Below, piece by piece: positions 1 to 10,066 of a stretch of 20,690 nt of DNA. Where the stretch lies: positions 637,691-658,380 of the forward strand of contig NW_005434647.1 in the NCBI RefSeq assembly GCF_000315625.1, in the 5' to 3' direction. The notes under the pieces were generated by a model. The model was not told the DNA's origin and made no database searches. It saw only the letters and a list, made by a program, of their open reading frames with translations. A program made the position numbers and the translations under genes. This stretch comes from Guillardia theta CCMP2712. Its lineage: Eukaryota > Cryptophyceae > Pyrenomonadales > Geminigeraceae. How positions within the stretch are numbered: position 1 is the first letter of the stretch; the number at the start of each line of letters is the position of its first letter.

Positions 1-387
1 TCCGTCCTCCTCCCCTCCTCCTCCTCCCCTCCCTCCTCCACTCCTCCTCCCCTCCCCTCCTCTCCCCTCCTCTCCTCTCCCCTCCTCTCCTCTCCTCTCC
101 TCTCCTCTCATCCTCCCCTCTCCCCTTCTGTCCTCTCGCCCCCCTTCTCCTGTCCTCTCTTCTCGACTTGACTTGACTTCTGGGTAGGTTCCTCTCAGCA
201 GCACAGCAAGCAAGCAGTTCTCCCCCCTCGCCTCCCCGCTTCCGTCTCGAGGAAGTCGAACTTCCCCGTCCTCATCCTGGACCGCAGGCCGCAGGCTCTC
301 AGAGCTGCGCAGGAGGGAGTGAGATGTCTGGACGCTCGCGTCTCTGTCAACCCCTCCTCCGTCTTCGCTCACACGTCTGCTGAAAGG
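1..387. other. Polypyrimidine tract and RRN3 5' flank
   Basis: Bases 1-160 are almost pure C/T on the + strand (CTCCTCCC-type simple repeat). The rest is mixed sequence leading to the proposed RRN3 start. No gene is visible here. The tract could be intronic or UTR sequence of a neighbour, or low-complexity promoter-proximal DNA. I see no recognisable core promoter element. Confidence 0.5.
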
Positions 388-3300
388 ATGGGGATGGCGT
401 GGAAGGTGCAGCAGGGGGCAGGGGGGCAGCGAGTGCGCATGTCGATGGAGGAGCTGCTGGCAGAAGGGAAGGAGAACTACCGGCAACGGCTGCGAGGCGA
501 CGGGCATGTGACGTGATAGGAGAGTCGGAACAGGAAGCAGACAGAAGGTTGCGCCAGTGAATCATAACCTGGAAGAAGAGGAGAAGGAGTTAGTGGAGAA
601 GGAGGCGATGGAAGAGGTGGTGGTGGTGGCAATGCAGCACTGAGCAGCTGCGGCTCAGCCTGCGGTGATCGGACTGCTTATTATCAGTGTTGCCATGATG
701 TTGTAAGTTGAAATGTTAAACTGTAATCCGTTAATGAAATGACAAGTTCACTGATTTACATCAACAAGACCTCAAAGACAACTACGGGCTATCTTTCCCT
801 CAGTTTTTGCCGCAGTTCGGAGGCTGCCGGTTCGGAGCGGCTGGTCACCGGGCCCGGGCAGGACCGGGCCGGCCCTGGGAGTCCGATCTCCGAGTCACTG
901 AGTGACGGTCAAAACTAGTCCTCAATTGCGAGGCTGTTGGATCTCCGCTGGCCCGCCTCGCTCACGCAATGGCGCGAATGCACGTGAAGGGGACGAACGG
1001 AAGGAGGAGGGAGGGAGGGAGGCGAGGAGATGGGGAAGAGCGGGACGCAGGATGAAGTTCAGATGATAGAAGCGGATGGAGATGAGATAGATGAAGTATG
1101 GCGAGCCATACGTGCCGGATAATTCTAGGATGATAAGTTTGTTGAGGTTGGGGAGGACAAGAGTAGGGATGGAGAGGAGAGACACGCGAATGGCTCATGG
1201 GTAAGGGAGGAGGAGAAATCCCAGTGTAAAGAGATAGAAGAACAACATGAAAGTAGTTGATGCTCACGAGGAACACATTGCGACGAAGACTTGCTGGTAG
1301 ATGATAGCAGTAATACCGGACTTGAAAGTGCGTTCGATGGAAGCAGAGGTGGATACAAGATGTCTAGTGTCCTTCCTTCCTTGCACTTCAGTGTACTGAT
1401 TCTGAATGACCTCGTCTGTGTTTGCTGCAGGATGGATGCTACAAGTGCTATGAATGATCTCTGAGCAAGGGGTTCACAAGAGTTGATTACATACAATGAC
1501 TCTCGGCATCCTGTTGACCAAGGCCACGTGTGGAGACTCTTCTGAGGTCTGCACTGTGTTCCATGCTATCTGAACCCCTCACCTCTTGTCCTGCAGTTGC
1601 AGCAGTACATCGTGGGTGCCTTACACAAGAAGGCTCAAGGGAACAGCACTGCATATGGGGAGATGATTGAAGTCATCGACGCGGAGAGGGATGATGCCGA
1701 GCTCGCAGTCCTCTTGACCTGTCTGATCCGATGCACATCCTGCCTGCAGAGGAAGCATCACTCCTCCCTGATCCACTCCATCTTCGCGCATTCTTGGCGC
1801 ACCAACAGGGCTCTCACCCCCCACCTGGAGGCCTTGGCAGTGAACTCAGTGTCGGCCAACGCGGACCTGCTGTCTCTGATCTTGTTCGAGCTTGTCAAGC
1901 AGCTCACCTTGTTCAACCTGAACCCCACGGGCAACGACGCAAGCAGCGCCATCGATAGCGCGGGCAAGGAAGCCGAACATCCTTCGAGCGATGCTGCTGA
2001 CGTCCAGAAGGCCAAAGACGTGCACACGGTAGTTCGTAGGGTGCTCGAGACTTTTCCCACGGGGATTATGTGCTACCTTGACCTGCTGGTCAACTCGTTT
2101 CCTCACCATCGGAAGGATCTCAGCGAGCTTGTCTGCTTCCTCGGAAACATGCTCCACGTGACCGAGTACCTGCCGCAGCTCCAGGACGGGATCCTCAACC
2201 ACGTGGTCGATCGGCTGATTCGGCTGGACGTCGAGATTGACCCTGAAGCAATCTCCGTTGGGCATGACGCGAACAGCACAGAAGGACTGTTCGACATCGA
2301 CATCGACGACTCCAGCACCTCTGAGAGGAGCGAGAATATGAAGGCGGTGGAGAAGCTGGACGCAATGATGACTCTGATGTTTCGTTTCTTCCACAAGAAC
2401 CTGGGCAAGCGGGCAGGACATGACCGGGATCAGGTCTTCAGCGTCCTGTTGCGCATCTTTGACTCCCGCGTCCTCACTACCTTCCGCTCCAAGTACGTCC
2501 AGTTCCTCTGCTTCTACTCCTGCCACTTCCGCGAGCGTTATTCCCGGGAGTTCCTCCAGTACCTCATGACCAAGGTAGTCGAGAGGAGCAACCCGGACAA
2601 CGAGCGGCATGCTGCTGGCTCGTACCTTGGAAGCTTTCTGGCTCGAGCGAGGTGACAGATTCTGCGGTTGCCTCCTCCTCCCCTGACAATTCGCAGGTTC
2701 GTCAAGCTGCCTATGGTGCAGAAATCTCTCTCGCTTCTCACCAAGTGGATCCTCGAGTATATCGACGAGGTCTCCCCTACTGTACATGAGCCGGACCCGT
2801 ACCAGCACAGCTTGTTCTACGGTCTTGTGCAGGTTGATCCCATGATCCCACGAGCTGTTATCCCCCCCCCCCCCCTTCCCGCGTCTCCTCCTGCTCACAA
2901 GTTGCTCCCTAGGCTCTCCTCTACGTCCTCTGCTTCCGCGTGCCGCAGCTTGTGGCGGATGAGCGGAACTACGATACTTTCTTGCGATTCGAACTGCAAC
3001 TGGACGTGATAACAAGGTGTTCCTTGAATCCCCTGAAGGTAAACTCTCCTTCCTCCTCCCCTCCCTCTCTCCTCCCTCTCTCCTCCCTCTCTCCTCCATA
3101 CCTTTTCCTCCTCTCCGCCCTCTACTTTCCTCCTTTTCCTCACCGTATCTTTCCCCTCTCTTTCCCTTTGCTCTCTCCCTTCTGTCCTCACTCAGCTCAC
3201 CCTACCTCAACAGGTCATCAACCAGAACGTGTCGAAGCAGTTTGTGCGGATCTGTGTAAAATACAAACTCTTGCAAGCTGAGGTGTGCCCTGCCCTTGTC

Positions 3301-4311
3301 CTCTTCGATGAAACTCAAGGTGTTTTAGATGCTGCGCAACCTCCTGGCATACAACCAGAGCATCGTGGTGAATGGGGTCTTGGAGTTTGAGCAAGAGTGA
3401 GCTAGCTGCTCCTGCCCCTGCTCTCCCTGCTCTCCCTGCTCTCCCTGCTCTCCCTGCTCTCCCTGCTCTCCCTCTTCTTTCGAAGTTCTTTTGTCTCCTC
3501 CTTCCAAACTCTCCTTACGTCAAGAGCAGGCACTCATTTTTCCCCTTCGACAACTACAACCTCCCTCTGTCTCGGACCTTCATCGATGGTCCAGGCAACC
3601 TATACCAGGTCAGCGAGACGGAGAAATGAGGAGGAGGAGACGAGAAAGGAAACAGAGAAGGAGGAGGAAAGGTGTTGCAGGAGCGTAAGCAGGAGCGGGA
3701 GCGGGAGCAGGAGCAGGAGCAGGAGCAGCATGGAAGCTTAGCTCTTACTCGGAGGCCGCAGGTGTGGGAGGCCGGCAATGATGTCTTCAGCGACGAGGAG
3801 CATGAGCTCGGCAAGATTGTCTCCTCCATGAGCTGGAGCTGAGCTGCCGCAGGTGCCAACGAGGCGTCCTCGAGCCAGCTGGGGTCGTCGGTGGAGGATG
3901 CAGAGGGAGTGGCGATGTCGCTCAATTCGCAGCTCTCCTTGAGCGATCAGGTAGGGCATGCTGCCTGCTATTGCCTCTCCTCCTCCTCCCGTTCGCTGGG
4001 CCTCCCCCTCCTCCCCCCCCTCCTCCTCCTCCCGCTCCTCCTCTTGGATCTCATTCTCTATGAATCTAAATATTCTTCCTCCTCCCCTTGATTCTCCTCC
4101 TCTTCCTCCTCCTCTCTCCTCTTATTTTTCTACCGCAGGGTCCTCACAATAGCTTCTCACCCTCTTGGAAGCCGATGAGCTTCAGGTATACGATATCTCC
4201 CTGTCGTGACCTACTCCGTCCTGACTTCCTCAACCTCCCTACAGCCCTCCTCACGAGGAGAAGATGAACGGCATGCGGATGCTTGCCGAGTCTCAGATGC
4301 GGGCCAGATAG
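388..4311 (+). CDS. RRN3: RNA polymerase I-specific transcription initiation factor RRN3 (TIF-IA), 11 exons
   Basis: RRN3 binds RNA polymerase I and recruits it to rDNA promoters in the nucleolus. Proposed exons: 388-507, 1597-2651, 2697-2832, 2913-3038, 3214-3282, 3329-3396, 3530-3608, 3762-3810, 3853-3950, 4139-4185, 4245-4311. They join in phase throughout and give about 637 aa, close to the usual 600-650. Family landmarks are plain: a DRLIRLDVEID stretch followed by STEGLFDID and an acidic loop, VQFLCFYSCHF, the signature AAGSYLGSFLARARF spanning the first short intron, LNPLK, FFPFDNYNL, and a C-terminal VWEAGNDVFSDEE segment. The large exon at 1597-2651 is certain. Exon 1 (start ATG 388, containing RVRMSMEELLAEGKENY) is inferred from matching phase and a weak resemblance to the RRN3 N-terminus. 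Exon 8 appears to end at a GC donor. Introns are 42-188 nt except the first, about 1.1 kb. Confidence 0.9.
508..1596 (+). other. Large first intron of RRN3, with GC-rich insert
   Basis: This stretch separates the proposed first exon from the main RRN3 exon. Its donor is GTGACG at 508 and its acceptor CTGCAG ends at 1596; both sides are phase 0. At 1089 nt it is much longer than any other intron in the gene. Near 805-906 it holds a GC-rich block with the palindrome GTCACTGAGTGAC (894-906). The part from 960 to 1300 is purine-rich. Antisense open frames in it are low-complexity and look non-coding. Confidence 0.5.
3421..3474 (+). repeat. 9-bp minisatellite in RRN3 intron 6
   Basis: Six consecutive copies of CTCTCCCTG, the last with one change, lie inside the intron between RRN3 exons 6 and 7. 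The repeat is pyrimidine-rich on the sense strand, like most introns in this window. Confidence 0.9.
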
Positions 4312-5100
4312 CACGAGGGGGGTAGCGGACTCGAAGGACGGTTGGACCGTCGGAAGTGAAGGGACTGACTAGTGCTGAGTGGGCCGTCGGGAGGGAAGGG
4401 ATACTGTGATGTTGTTCTTGTAAGAGTGTCGAACTTTATTGTTTCTCCCATAACATAATCTAATTCGTGACCGTAGCAATGAAACCGTAGTTTCAGTTCA
4501 AGCCGACACGGCGCAAGTTCAACTTGAACGCCGGGTTCCGAAGCCTCCGGGTCACCGGCCGGCGGCGGCTGACTGAGCGGCCAGTCACTGCTGCCACGGT
4601 GCGGAGGCACCCCCGGGCCGTGCGGCGGCGTCACTGAGTCACCCTCTCCGAGATGAACGCGGCAGTGACCGTCCGAGGCTCACTGCCAGTGCCCCGGGGC
4701 TCAGGGCCGGGCGGCGCGCTCAGGCTCAGGCCCGGATCATGCCGCGGCAGCCTGAGCCACTGAGGCGAGCAAGTTGAGTCACGGCCCGGCGGGGGTGCCA
4801 CACACTGGCAGGCCGCTGACTCTGAAAGTCTTGCCGCGGGGATGCGGCCCGCAGCCGCGGCGCACTCCGAACGGTACGGTCCGCCGATAACTTAGTAACT
4901 CAGTGATTTCCGAGCCCCCCGACGTCCGGACCATCAGGCCGGCGGCCGGCTCGGGCCCGCCTGCCACGGTTGAGAGAGTCCGCCGCGGCGCCGCGCGGCC
5001 GCCGGGCCGGCGCCCGGCTCAGGGGCCTACCGTACCGTCGCCTTGCCCGGCCGCGGCGGCGCACTGTGACGGTGCCGCGCCCGGCCAGCGCTGTAAACAA
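4312..5100. repeat. GC-rich, palindrome-rich intergenic island downstream of RRN3
   Basis: No gene is apparent. From about 4500 to 5095 the sequence is strongly GC-rich, dense in short palindromes such as CCGGCCGG and GCGGCCGC, and repeatedly contains words of the type GTCACTG or ACTGAGT (for example GTCACTGAGTCAC at 4630-4642). The GTCACTGAGT word and GGTCACCGG (4550-4558) recur in the GC-rich block inside RRN3 intron 1. Composition changes abruptly to AT-rich at about 5100. It may be a degenerate mobile element or other repeat; no terminal repeats or target-site duplication were identified. Confidence 0.45.
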
Positions 5101-6225
5101 TGGAGAGGAATTCAAAATTGAAAATTTATTCTAATATTTGAAATATATAGATAGTTTGGTCTAATTTTTTGAGAGAATGAATCTTCTCAGCATTCCACCA
5201 AGGTAACAGCTTTTTCGATTGAGGGACTAATGTAAGAGGCAGAGGGTGTGACCCATGGCATTTCTTCTTCACTTCCCATTGATATTTGACTTCGTTGGAA
5301 ATAATATATTGTTATTTGAAAATTTCTTCGAAAATTTGGATTTTTTCCATATATTGGCCTCCCTGCAAAGGTAAACAACTACCCACCCATTCTACAGAAC
5401 GCACAAGGCTACCCCACCTACTCCAGAATGATGTTGAAGGCTTTGAAGTACCGGTGCTGCTCGGCCCCCTTTTATACCACCCCTGCTTCTAATCGCATCC
5501 CATGGCGTCAAAAAGTACGATTGAGGTACCTACCCCAGTATTCACCACATTATTTCTCAGTAATACACGGGTGGTTGGGAACTTTCTCCTACCCCACCAA
5601 TGATAATTTCACCACCCCTTGTTTGCGTAGGTAGAGGGGTGATGACCACCCCCTCTATCCTCACCCAAACGACCCCCCCTGCTTCCTGCGGCCCGAGCGC
5701 GGCCACTGGCAAGCAATGTGCAGAAAGCAACATGATTTTCGCCATGATCGTCTTTGAAATGTTGTCTCTATCTGATCCATCCTCCTAACACTCGATCCCT
5801 CTCATAGGATGTGACCCTCTCGTCCTCTCCATGGTTCGCAACTCACTTCGTTGACTCGTGCATGTGCCATACTCGTGTCGCTACCAGCCCATTGTTCCTT
5901 GCTTCTGCTCCTCTGCGGCCATCCACCGCGTCAAGTCCCATGGACACTCTCCTTCATACGATTCTAGATCCGCATACTTGCTGCTTGCTCTCCTTCTGTC
6001 TCGCTGTCCTGTAAGACTCGGATTGATCTTGTGCTGTAAAATTGCGTCCCTGAATCTGCATGCTGAGTGCGTTGAGTGACTTTCAGAGCTCTTGCTCTCT
6101 CTCTGTGTCAATGTTTCGATGCTCTCTTCGGATACTCTCTTCGGATACTCTCTTCGGATACTCTCTTCGGATACTCTCTCTGTCTTGTGACGATATTGTT
6201 TCCAGGAAGTGACAACGCCGTAGAC
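5101..6225. other. AT-rich spacer and 5' region of the stromal processing peptidase gene
   Basis: No convincing gene. Bases 5101-5380 are AT-rich with short direct repeats, for example two copies of GAAAATTT separated by CTTC near 5318-5337. Bases 5390-5690 are unusual for frequent ACCCC-type words (CTACCCCACC, CCTACCCCAG) in otherwise mixed sequence. From about 5800 the sequence leads to the next gene; a possible 3' splice site (TTTCCAG, ending 6204) just upstream of the ATG would allow a 5'UTR intron. Confidence 0.4.
6125..6176 (+). repeat. 13-bp tandem repeat upstream of the M16 peptidase start
   Basis: Four perfect copies of TCTTCGGATACTC lie about 50 nt upstream of the proposed ATG at 6226. 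They fall in the open frame that extends upstream of that ATG, but the encoded residues are repetitive and do not resemble the family, so this is probably 5'UTR or promoter-proximal DNA. Confidence 0.9.
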
Positions 6226-9200
6226 ATGTTGGGCGCGGGGAAGTTGCCCTTGAGTGTGTCCCTCCAACTTTTCTGTCTCCTCCTCCTCCAAACAGTCGTC
6301 GAATGTTGGAAGTCTGAACCTCTTGTGCGGAGCAGCGCGCACTTGGTTCAGGGGCATAGCGCTCTCAAGTCAAACCTCTTCGTTGAACCTGTCGGATCAC
6401 CCCGGCTAGCGTACCAGCAGCTGCCAAACTTGGCGCTGCGAAAGGCGGAGAATGGGAGGGCGATTGCGATGAAGCCCCGGCAGACTTTCAGGCTGCCTGT
6501 GAATCATGCGAGAAGTCGAATGATGCCGTTGCGAATGAGAACGGAAGCCGACAAGGCAGCGATGTCCCCAGAGATTGACATGCCTTCTCTGGTTTTAGCC
6601 CTGGAGAATGGAAATGTTCGCAGCAAAGAAGACCTGGACATGCTGATGGCGCGAACACCCCTTCCTGATCATCCCAAGATGGTCACAGGGGTGTTGGACA
6701 ACGGTCTTCTCTACACCATCTTGCCCAATGGATCTCCTTCAGGACGGTTCGAGTGCCACTTGCAGATCAAGGCTGGTTCTGCTGATGAGACGGTGGAGCA
6801 GCAGGGGATGGCTCACATGTGCGAGCACGTGTCTTACATGGGGAGTCGCAAGCGTGAGAGGCTGTTTGGCACAAGCTCGCAGACGAATGCTCAGACAGAC
6901 TTTCATCAAACGGTCTATTGGGCTGCCTGCCCAACCTACCGGCCCACCACAGGAAAGCCGATGCTTCCACAGGCTCTGGATGCGTTACTTGATGTGATCG
7001 AGGCGAGATTTGATAACAATCGGGTAGAGAAAGAGAGATCTGCCATTCTGTCCGAAGCAGCCATGGTGAACACGATTGATTATCGTGTAGAGGTTCAACT
7101 TCTGTCAGCCTTGCATGCTGAGAACAGGTTGAGCAAGAGGTTTCCAATCGGTCTCATCAACCAGATCCAATCCTGGACTACTGACCAAATTCAAGCGTTC
7201 CACACAGCTCACTATCGCCCGAATAATGCTCACCTGTTTGTCATCGGAGACATCAACCCGTTCGAGGCGGAGGACTACATCAAGTCCATGTTCAGCCACC
7301 TTCAGGCCAGAGACCCTCCCAAGTATCTCCCCTCGGAAGGAGTGGATGAGATCAGTCTCAAGACCAAGAACCCTTACTTCCCTCCCATCAATCATCAGTG
7401 GTGCGGAGAGAAGCGCTTCGGACAAGATGGACTCCCTCCTGTTCACATTTATCAGCACGAGCTCGTTCAGGCTGCCTCCATCCACATCTTCGCCAAGTTC
7501 CCTGTGACGGAGATGAAGACGCTGGCAGACTATCGCGAGTCCTTCATCAAACGTCTTGTAGTTGTTGCCATGCAGGTTCGGCTCAACGTCTACGCTCGCG
7601 GTGACCCCATTGCCATGGCCGAGTTCAGCTACCTGGACTCGCCCAGAGAAGGATGTGCTGTCTGTGCTCTGGACATGACGGCGAATCCTCTAGCTTACCA
7701 GAAGGCCATCGCCATTGCCGTTAGGGAGATCAAGCGCATGGCCGAGCATGGTCTCTCTGAGTCAGAGTTCCAGCGATGCATCTCAGCTCTTCTCTCCGAC
7801 AGTTCCCAGCTGGCAGCACAGGGAGATCGGTTGTCAAACCCCGACCAGCTGCAGTTCTTGATGGAAAGTGTGTCCTGCGGGCACACGTTCATGGATCCCG
7901 AGCAGCTGCTGTTTGCTACTGAGCTAGTGGCCAAGACGCTGAGCATCGAGGAGGTCAACGAAGTGGCAAAAGACATCTGCTCGCACCTTGCCAATTTTGG
8001 AAGCCCTGGGGCCCCGATCCCATCATCGATAGTTCTCTGTGCCCCCAAGGACATCAGTGTGAGCGAGAACGAGATCCTGGACTCTTTCTTGGAGGCAGCG
8101 AAGCAGGACGTGGAAGCCTCTGATGATGTTCTAGTCCCGAAGACTCTCATCACCAGCGAGTACATCTCGAAGAGAGTCGCCGACTTCCCTCCCTCCTTCG
8201 ACAGGATGAAGGATGAGAACGTTGACAAGAGCTTCGAGGTTGGAGTGATCACCCGCCAGCTCAGCAACGGCATCTTCCTCAACTATCACCCCAACGATGC
8301 TGAGTCACAGCGAGCGTACCTCCGCCTGACGATCCCTGCTGGCCGCATCGATGAGCTGGGGATGAAGCTGGGGTCTATGCACGTGGGAGTCAGGACGCTG
8401 CAGGAGGGAGGAGCGATGCTTGGCCTGAAGAGGGAGCAGGTCGAATTGTTCTGTGTGGACCACCTGATCATGGCCGAGTTCTCTTGCTCCGAGGAGCTCA
8501 TATGGATGGACTTTATCTTCCCGACCTCGAAGGTGACGGAGGGCGAGGACGAGATCACGGGCCTGGAAGGAGTGATGCAGATCCTGCATGCTCTGGTCTC
8601 AAAGCAGCTCTTGTGGGAGGAAGATGCGTTCGAGCGAGCGAAACAATCGTTTGTGCAGACGTTTGCGCAAGTGAGCAAGAACCTCGAAGCGGCATCGGCG
8701 GAGTATCTTCTCGGCAGCATGTGCAAGCAAGACGGCAGATTCACTTGCGTCCCTCCCGAAGACATCGAAAAGCTGACTCTAGAAGACGTGAAGCAAGCTG
8801 TCAATCAGTTCCTAACCACTGACAACGTAGAGATCTCTATCTCCGGTGACTTCGACCCCAAGGTCATGGACATGCTCGCCCTTCAGTACCTCGGTACCGT
8901 CCCTCCGAGCAAGCAGCCGGCTCGACAGTCTCCCAGCATCCCCCTGGCCTCCACCCCAGCTAAGGACCTCTTCTTCGAGATCTCCGACTCCGACCCTCGT
9001 GCTGTCGCCTACGTCGCTGGAACGGCTCCGAATCGCTGGGGTGTGATGGCGGATGGCGAGGTGGCGCTCGCCGACGCCCCGGCACGGGCCAAGGAGCAGA
9101 CGTCGGGCAGCCTGAGGAGCATGCTGATGCGTCCGCTCAAGGAAAAGTTGGGATACGGGACCAAGACTGAGATGCCCGACGGCCGTGACTACCGGTCCCA

Positions 9201-9768
9201 CCCCCTGTACCAGTGCGTGACGCTGCAGATCCTTCAGGAGGTGCTCAACCGCCGTCTCTTCACCGTCGTGCGAGAGCGAGAGCGACTGACCTACGACGCC
9301 AACTTCCATCTTACGGGCTTCGAGCGCGTCAAGGGAGGATGGTACCTGGTGACTGTGACCGCGAAGCCGGAGCTGGCAGAGAAGGCGCTGGAGGCGTGCA
9401 AGAGGACGCTGCACTCGGTCAAGTCGTGGGACCCGATCACGATCGACAACATCCGATCTGCTGCCTACGAGCTGGTGTCGAAGCATCAGGGAGGGCTGCA
9501 GACCAACCGCTACTGGGTGGACCTCATGGCTGGCATCCAGCTGGACGCGATCCCCAACAAGGACATCAGCTACATCTCCGACTTCGTGCCAATGGTGCAG
9601 TCGATCCAAGTGTGGGACGTGCAGAGCATGATGGAGCACCTGTCGACCGACCGGGATGGCATGTGGACGTGCATCGGAACTAGCGGGCACACCCAGGGAG
9701 GGGCTGACTCTGAAGAGAGCGACATCCATGGACACTCCATGCCGGGGATAGGAGCAGGACGAAGGTGA
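6226..9768 (+). CDS. SPP: Plastid stromal processing peptidase (M16 metallopeptidase)
   Basis: This enzyme removes transit peptides from nuclear-encoded precursors in the plastid stroma. It is a single open frame of 1180 aa without introns. Residues 1-27 form a hydrophobic signal peptide (LPLSVSLQLFCLLLLQTVV) followed by W28 and a basic Ser/Arg-rich stretch, as expected for the bipartite leader of a complex plastid. The zinc site is the inverted motif HMCEH (H197, E200, H201) with the third ligand E277 in ERSAILSE, 75 residues further on, standard M16 spacing. The stretch VNTIDYRVEVQLLSALHAEN then LSKRFPIGL is characteristic of SPP rather than mitochondrial MPP. The inactive C-terminal half keeps the family's R/Y pair (R1016, Y1023 in VVRERERLTY). 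I chose ATG 6226 because the leader starts there; the frame is open further upstream. Confidence 0.94.
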   Translation: MLGAGKLPLSVSLQLFCLLLLQTVVECWKSEPLVRSSAHLVQGHSALKSNLFVEPVGSPRLAYQQLPNLALRKAENGRAIAMKPRQTFRLPVNHARSRMMPLRMRTEADKAAMSPEIDMPSLVLALENGNVRSKEDLDMLMARTPLPDHPKMVTGVLDNGLLYTILPNGSPSGRFECHLQIKAGSADETVEQQGMAHMCEHVSYMGSRKRERLFGTSSQTNAQTDFHQTVYWAACPTYRPTTGKPMLPQALDALLDVIEARFDNNRVEKERSAILSEAAMVNTIDYRVEVQLLSALHAENRLSKRFPIGLINQIQSWTTDQIQAFHTAHYRPNNAHLFVIGDINPFEAEDYIKSMFSHLQARDPPKYLPSEGVDEISLKTKNPYFPPINHQWCGEKRFGQDGLPPVHIYQHELVQAASIHIFAKFPVTEMKTLADYRESFIKRLVVVAMQVRLNVYARGDPIAMAEFSYLDSPREGCAVCALDMTANPLAYQKAIAIAVREIKRMAEHGLSESEFQRCISALLSDSSQLAAQGDRLSNPDQLQFLMESVSCGHTFMDPEQLLFATELVAKTLSIEEVNEVAKDICSHLANFGSPGAPIPSSIVLCAPKDISVSENEILDSFLEAAKQDVEASDDVLVPKTLITSEYISKRVADFPPSFDRMKDENVDKSFEVGVITRQLSNGIFLNYHPNDAESQRAYLRLTIPAGRIDELGMKLGSMHVGVRTLQEGGAMLGLKREQVELFCVDHLIMAEFSCSEELIWMDFIFPTSKVTEGEDEITGLEGVMQILHALVSKQLLWEEDAFERAKQSFVQTFAQVSKNLEAASAEYLLGSMCKQDGRFTCVPPEDIEKLTLEDVKQAVNQFLTTDNVEISISGDFDPKVMDMLALQYLGTVPPSKQPARQSPSIPLASTPAKDLFFEISDSDPRAVAYVAGTAPNRWGVMADGEVALADAPARAKEQTSGSLRSMLMRPLKEKLGYGTKTEMPDGRDYRSHPLYQCVTLQILQEVLNRRLFTVVRERERLTYDANFHLTGFERVKGGWYLVTVTAKPELAEKALEACKRTLHSVKSWDPITIDNIRSAAYELVSKHQGGLQTNRYWVDLMAGIQLDAIPNKDISYISDFVPMVQSIQVWDVQSMMEHLSTDRDGMWTCIGTSGHTQGGADSEESDIHGHSMPGIGAGRR

Positions 9769-10066
9769 GGCAAACAGGCTGAGGAGGGAGATGCTGACCG
9801 GATCTGCAGGACGCCTATCCTGTAACTTTGCGGGAACCTTGCTCTCTCTCTCTCTCTCTCCTCGGGGATACTCTGCTTTTATTGATTCACGACTTCCAAA
9901 ATTTTCTGTTCTCCTTTTTGAGCTGACAGCTAAAGATAAACCTTGACAACTTGTGACGATGGAATCCGCTGCAGCAACATCGAACCTGAGCTCCCCCTAC
10001 TGACCAACACCACACCTCTTGACCTGGTTGACACTCCCAGCAGCAGTCCAGCTGCGATCTGTGAGA
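9769..10066. other. Convergent spacer between the peptidase and PH-domain genes
   Basis: Holds the 3' ends of the two converging genes. It contains a short (CT)n run at about 9842-9860. On the minus strand an AATAAA hexamer lies near 9880, about 185 nt past the PH gene stop, but this signal is too weak to call as a polyadenylation site. Confidence 0.4.

Noticed and set aside
1846-3099. Long minus-strand open frame (417 codons) over RRN3
   Set aside because: It is antisense to clear RRN3 exons and introns, crosses intron boundaries, and has no recognisable domain.
4500-5095. GC-rich island considered as rRNA, tRNA or other structured RNA
   Set aside because: No rRNA or tRNA sequence signatures were seen; the short palindromes do not add up to a recognisable RNA fold.
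6076-6225. Upstream extension of the M16 peptidase frame
   Set aside because: It begins at a non-ATG codon, encodes the 13-bp tandem repeat, and would bury the signal peptide that starts at ATG 6226.
8812-9735. Minus-strand open frame (307 codons) over the M16 peptidase
   Set aside because: Antisense shadow of GC-rich coding sequence; the plus strand encodes the conserved C-terminal half of the peptidase.
9876-9886. AATAAA on the minus strand as a polyadenylation signal for the PH gene
   Set aside because: A single hexamer about 185 nt past the stop is weak evidence, and the signal used by this organism is unknown.
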